From NCBI GenBank assembly GCA_964487255.1, contig CAZAQV010000006.1, positions 124,001 to 188,000 of the forward strand: 64,000 nucleotides of DNA. The letters are read 5' to 3'. This DNA comes from CAZAQV01 sp964487255. Lineage in GTDB: Bacteria > Myxococcota_A > Polyangia > Polyangiales > CAZAQV01. The notes below the pieces were generated by a model. The model was not told the origin of the DNA, made no database searches, and worked only from the letters and a program-made list of their open reading frames with translations. The translations under genes and the position numbers were made by a program. Below are positions 60,862-64,000 of the stretch, piece by piece (within the stretch, counting starts at the first letter, position 1; each line of letters begins with the position of its first letter).

Positions 60862-62772
60862 CTAGTCGGTGGTGCGTTGGCTGGTGACCTCGGAGAGCAG
60901 TGCGGTGAGGCGCTTGGCGAACTTCGCTGGCTCCTCGATGGGGCTGCCCTCGATGAGCAGCGCCTGATCATAGAGCACCTCGACCCACGCTTTGAGGTCC
61001 TCACTCTCGGCGTTTGATTCGAGCAACTTGCTCAGGCTCTGTATGAGTTCGTGCTTGGGATTCAGTTCCAAAATCCGTTTCTGCTTCGGAAGCCCTTCAT
61101 TCTGAAGACGCATCAGGCGTTCGAGATACGGCGGCAGCCCCCCGGCGGGCATCACGAGACACACCGGAGAGTCGGTGAGTCTATCCGAAAGCCGCACCTC
61201 AGAGATGTGGTCTTGCAGCACTTCGCGAAATTTGGTGGTCAACGCGTGGAGGTCCGTAGATGTCGCGTCGCTGTCTGTTTCCTCGTCACCGGAGTCGTCG
61301 TCTTTGCCGAGCTTGAGGTCGGCGTCCATCACCGACACGAGCTTCTTTCCGTCGAACTCACGCAGGCCTTCAATCGCCCACTGGTCCACGGCATCGGTCA
61401 TAAACAGCACTTCGTACCCTTTGGCTTTGAGCCCCTCGAGATGCGGACTGTTCTCCACAATGGAGCGTGTCGCGCCTTGAATGTAGTAGATAGCGTCTTG
61501 TCCCACGGGCATGCGCGAGATGTATTCTTCGAGCGAGACCAGGCCATCCTGGGTCGAACTCTCATAGCGCACCAGTTTGGCGAGCTTGTCTTTGTGCTCG
61601 GGCTCGAAATGCAGGCCCTCTTTGAGCACCGAACCATATGCTTTCCAAAAGGTCGCGTAGTCGTCGCCCTTCGACAGTTTCTCGATCATCGACAACGCAC
61701 GCTTGACGACTTGTTTGCGAATGGTTCGCACGACGCGCGAGTCTTGTAGCATTTCGCGCGAGACGTTGAGCGGAAGGTCTTCGGAGTCGACAACGCCGCG
61801 CACAAAGCGCAGCCACTTCGGCAAAAGCTCCTCGCAATCGTCCATGATGAAGACGCGCTTGACGTAGAGGCGCACGCCATGGTCGGCCTCGGGCATAAAC
61901 AAGTCAAAGGGGGGCTTTTTGGGGATAAAGAGCAGCCCAACGAACTGTTGGGTGCCCTCGACGGAGAAGTGTTCTTTGGCCAGTGGCGCCTCCCAGTCAT
62001 GGGTCAGGTGGCGATAGAACTCTTCGTATTGCTCGTCGCTGATTTCAGAGGCGGGCTTTGTCCACATCGCGCCCGCTTCGTTGATTCGTTCCCAGCTCTG
62101 CTCAGTCTTTTGCGCGTCACCCTCGCCGCTCACCTTCGTCACTCTGAGCTCAACCGGATACTCCACGTAGTCGGCGTAGCGCTTGATGAGATGGCGAATG
62201 CGATGCTCGTCGAGATAGTCGATGCAGTCGTCTTTGAGGTGAAGGATGATATCGGTCCCTTGTTCGACGCGGCTTGCGGGCTCGATCGTAAATGAGTCTT
62301 CACCCGTTGAGCTCCAGCGATGCGCCTCTTTGCTTCCCGCGGCGCGTGAGACGACTTGCACCTCGTTTGCGACGAGGTACGCGCTGTAGAAACCGACACC
62401 GAACTGACCGATGAGACTCAGGTCTTTCTTGTCGCCCTGCTCCGAGATGGTCTGAAGAAACTGTTGCGTCCCAGAATGCGCAACCCGCCCCAGGTTGGCC
62501 GCGAGCTCCTCGGCGCTCATGCCGATGCCGTTGTCGGAAATGGTGAGGGTCTTGTTCGCCGCATCGGTCTCGATACGAACCGCCAGCTCGGCCTCGCCTT
62601 CCTTGAGTTCCGGACGCGTAAGCGACTCGAAGCGGAGCTTATCTAACGCGTCGGACGCGTTCGAAACCAGCTCGCGCAGGAAGATTTCCTTATTGCTGTA
62701 GAGCGAATTGATGACCAGACGCAGTACCCGGCTGACATCGGCCTCGAAATGATGGACTTTTTTCTCAGACAT
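60862..62772 (-). CDS. htpG: Hsp90-family chaperone HtpG
   Basis: 636 residues from ATG 62772. N-terminal GHKL ATP-binding motifs are [27 protein letters not shown] and [15 protein letters not shown]. The middle domain has [10 protein letters not shown] and [10 protein letters not shown] and [20 protein letters not shown]. The C-terminal dimerisation part is present, including a short acidic insert. It converges with thrC; an alternative TTG/GTG start upstream is not needed. Confidence 0.96.
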
Positions 62773-62811
62773 CGGCGCCAAGATAAGCACCCTGGCGTGC
62801 AAAGCAACCCG

Positions 62812-63381
62812 CTACGAGCCCTTTTCCCTGCCCTCAAGTCGCCTGAACAACGGGTTCACAAAATCATCAAGGGCCTCCCGAACCTGCTCCAACAAGGCCG
62901 GATCGTGAGCGCTTCTCTTCAACAACAAAGCCGCTTGCTCTCGGGCCAACGCGGGGTGCTGTGCGGCAAGCATGATCTCGCGACGATCGTCATTGCGATA
63001 ATCAGTTCCGCGATTGCTCTTCACAATCGGCTCACCTAACGCCTCCTTGTAGGCGGTGTGAAGGTGTCGCATCAATCTGAGCGTGCTGTTGAGTTCGTTT
63101 GGACGAACAAGGGTCATTTCGCCCATTGGCAACCCGCGCAGGACGATATCAACACCGTCTACTAGTACGGATTGAATACTCCCCCAGGACAAGAAACGGT
63201 TTCCTTCGAGCAACACACCGTCCCTGCCAACCAGGAAAGAGATTCCGCCATCCGACAGCGCGTTGCGCTCCGGAAAAAAAGAATAGACCGCAACCGGCAG
63301 TGCGAGCGGCAACGCCAGAAACAGTAGCCAAATGGCCTCGGTAGCAACCAACGCCACGCCACTTAGGAGAAGTAGCACCAC
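62812..63381 (-). CDS. Membrane protein with PH-like C-terminal part
   Basis: 189 residues from GTG 63381. Two closely spaced hydrophobic helices (about 1-32) are followed by a beta-rich part (FLVGRDGVLLEGNRFLSWGSIQSVLVDG) with the look of bacterial PH-like domains, and a helical C-terminus. This architecture occurs in small membrane-associated proteins of unknown role. It lies 39 bases upstream of htpG in the same direction, so co-transcription is possible. Confidence 0.65.
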   Translation of the reverse strand: MVLLLLSGVALVATEAIWLLFLALPLALPVAVYSFFPERNALSDGGISFLVGRDGVLLEGNRFLSWGSIQSVLVDGVDIVLRGLPMGEMTLVRPNELNSTLRLMRHLHTAYKEALGEPIVKSNRGTDYRNDDRREIMLAAQHPALAREQAALLLKRSAHDPALLEQVREALDDFVNPLFRRLEGREKGS

Positions 63382-63503
63382 AGCGACAACTCAAAGTCCT
63401 TGCCGGGCTGAACCAGCCTCCCACGGCCTCAGCAGAGAGTCTCCCGGTTGAGACAATCTACGCGCCGCGATTTTCGCGGGCAGGCGCGCTCTTTCGCGCA
63501 TGG

Positions 63504-64000
63504 TCATTGCATGTCGGAGCGGCGTTTGGCGGCGGTGACGGTATTTTGCAGCAGCATGGCGATGGTCATCGGTCCGACGCCTCCTGGCACCGGTGTGATC
63601 CAAGCTACTCGCTCGAGCGCCGATTCAAACTCGACATCACCCTTGAGCTTGCCGTCGGCTTGCCGATTAATACCCACATCGATGACCGTCGCGCCCGGCT
63701 TGACCCACTCGCCCTTGATGAGTTCCGTGCGTCCGACGGCCGCGATGACGATGTCGGCTCGCTCGATGTGGGCCCGGAGGTTTTTGGTACGTGAGTGACA
63801 CGTCGTCACCGTTGCACCCTCACGGAGCAACATCTGCCCGATCGGTTTGCCGACGAGGTCCGAGCGACCCACGACCACGGCTTCGGCCCCGTTGACCGCA
63901 GTATCTGCCTCTTTGAGCAGTCGCATGCAACCGGTCGGTGTGCACGGGAAAAGACCGTCAAACCCCAACGCGAGACGACCGACATTCGCTTCGTGCAGAC
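63504..64000 (-). CDS. folD: FolD, bifunctional methylenetetrahydrofolate dehydrogenase/cyclohydrolase (5' truncated)
   Basis: The C-terminal 164 residues, open to the window edge. NVGRLALGFDGLFPCTPTG leads into the NADP-binding domain with VVVGRSDLVGKPIGQMLL, ATVTTCHSRT and GATVIDVGINR, and ends with WITPVPGGVGPMTIAMLL. It interconverts methylene-, methenyl- and formyl-tetrahydrofolate. The N-terminal catalytic domain with its Lys lies beyond the edge. Confidence 0.94.
   Translation of the reverse strand, partial: LHEANVGRLALGFDGLFPCTPTGCMRLLKEADTAVNGAEAVVVGRSDLVGKPIGQMLLREGATVTTCHSRTKNLRAHIERADIVIAAVGRTELIKGEWVKPGATVIDVGINRQADGKLKGDVEFESALERVAWITPVPGGVGPMTIAMLLQNTVTAAKRRSDMQ

Noticed and set aside
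1..64000. tRNA, rRNA or SRP RNA genes
   Set aside because: None was recognised by eye. A covariance search would be needed, especially near ffh.

Overview
The window is a GC-rich, gene-dense bacterial chromosome segment. The suggested source is a Myxococcota-type (former deltaproteobacterial) bacterium. The evidence is many Cys-rich and Asp/Ala-rich lipoproteins, an AgmX/PglI-like C-terminal domain protein, a TSP3-repeat outer-membrane protein, an M43-type metalloprotease and a FHA-GAF-cyclase. This is inferred from gene content; no rRNA or other marker is present to settle it.

Layout. 1-7.1 kb: 3' end of fumC, rpoZ, a FHA-GAF-guanylate/adenylate cyclase, accA, a repeat array containing a 100-N assembly gap, ppdK and a small lipoprotein. 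7.1-29.1 kb (minus strand): read in the direction of transcription, a membrane-anchored protein of unknown function, ffh, a CBM9-like lipoprotein, a divergent Hsp70, then a type IV pilin block. The pilin block holds two major-pilin-like proteins, fimT/pilV/pilW/pilX-type minor pilins and pilY1, and ends with a 1442-residue LRR/jelly-roll lipoprotein and a Cys-rich lipoprotein. 29.2-44.7 kb: polA, a LysR regulator, several short lipoprotein or envelope genes, a TMTC-like membrane protein, an enoyl-CoA hydratase, a polytopic membrane protein, and a LysM plus CpoB-like pair. 44.8-54.6 kb: a lamin-tail-like lipoprotein, recD2, a serine beta-lactamase-like hydrolase, truD, exbB-exbD-tonB and an outer-membrane barrel with TSP3 repeats. 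54.6-64 kb: an M43 protease, the thrA-thrB-thrC operon, htpG, a PH-like membrane protein and the start-truncated folD.

The most unusual feature is a family of short (about 83-85 bp) palindromic elements with a conserved hairpin. The arms change in a compensatory way between copies (CGATTTTGC/GCAAAATCG versus CGATGTGC/GCACATCG). Copies lie in intergenic arrays before ppdK and after a lipoprotein gene at 34.7 kb. They also lie in frame inside the leader peptides of three consecutive minor prepilin genes. The pilW and pilX starts overlap the preceding stop as ATGA, and pilX has no ATG, GTG or TTG in frame between its start and the pilin helix, so the element appears to be translated. This resembles the Rickettsia palindromic elements in behaviour, but here the host site is the part of the prepilin that prepilin peptidase removes.

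Most of the pilus genes, the envelope lipoproteins and the ExbB/ExbD/TonB genes point to a large investment in cell-surface and secretion functions. The remaining genes are housekeeping: threonine biosynthesis, fatty-acid precursor supply, SRP targeting, DNA polymerase I, chaperones and folate metabolism.
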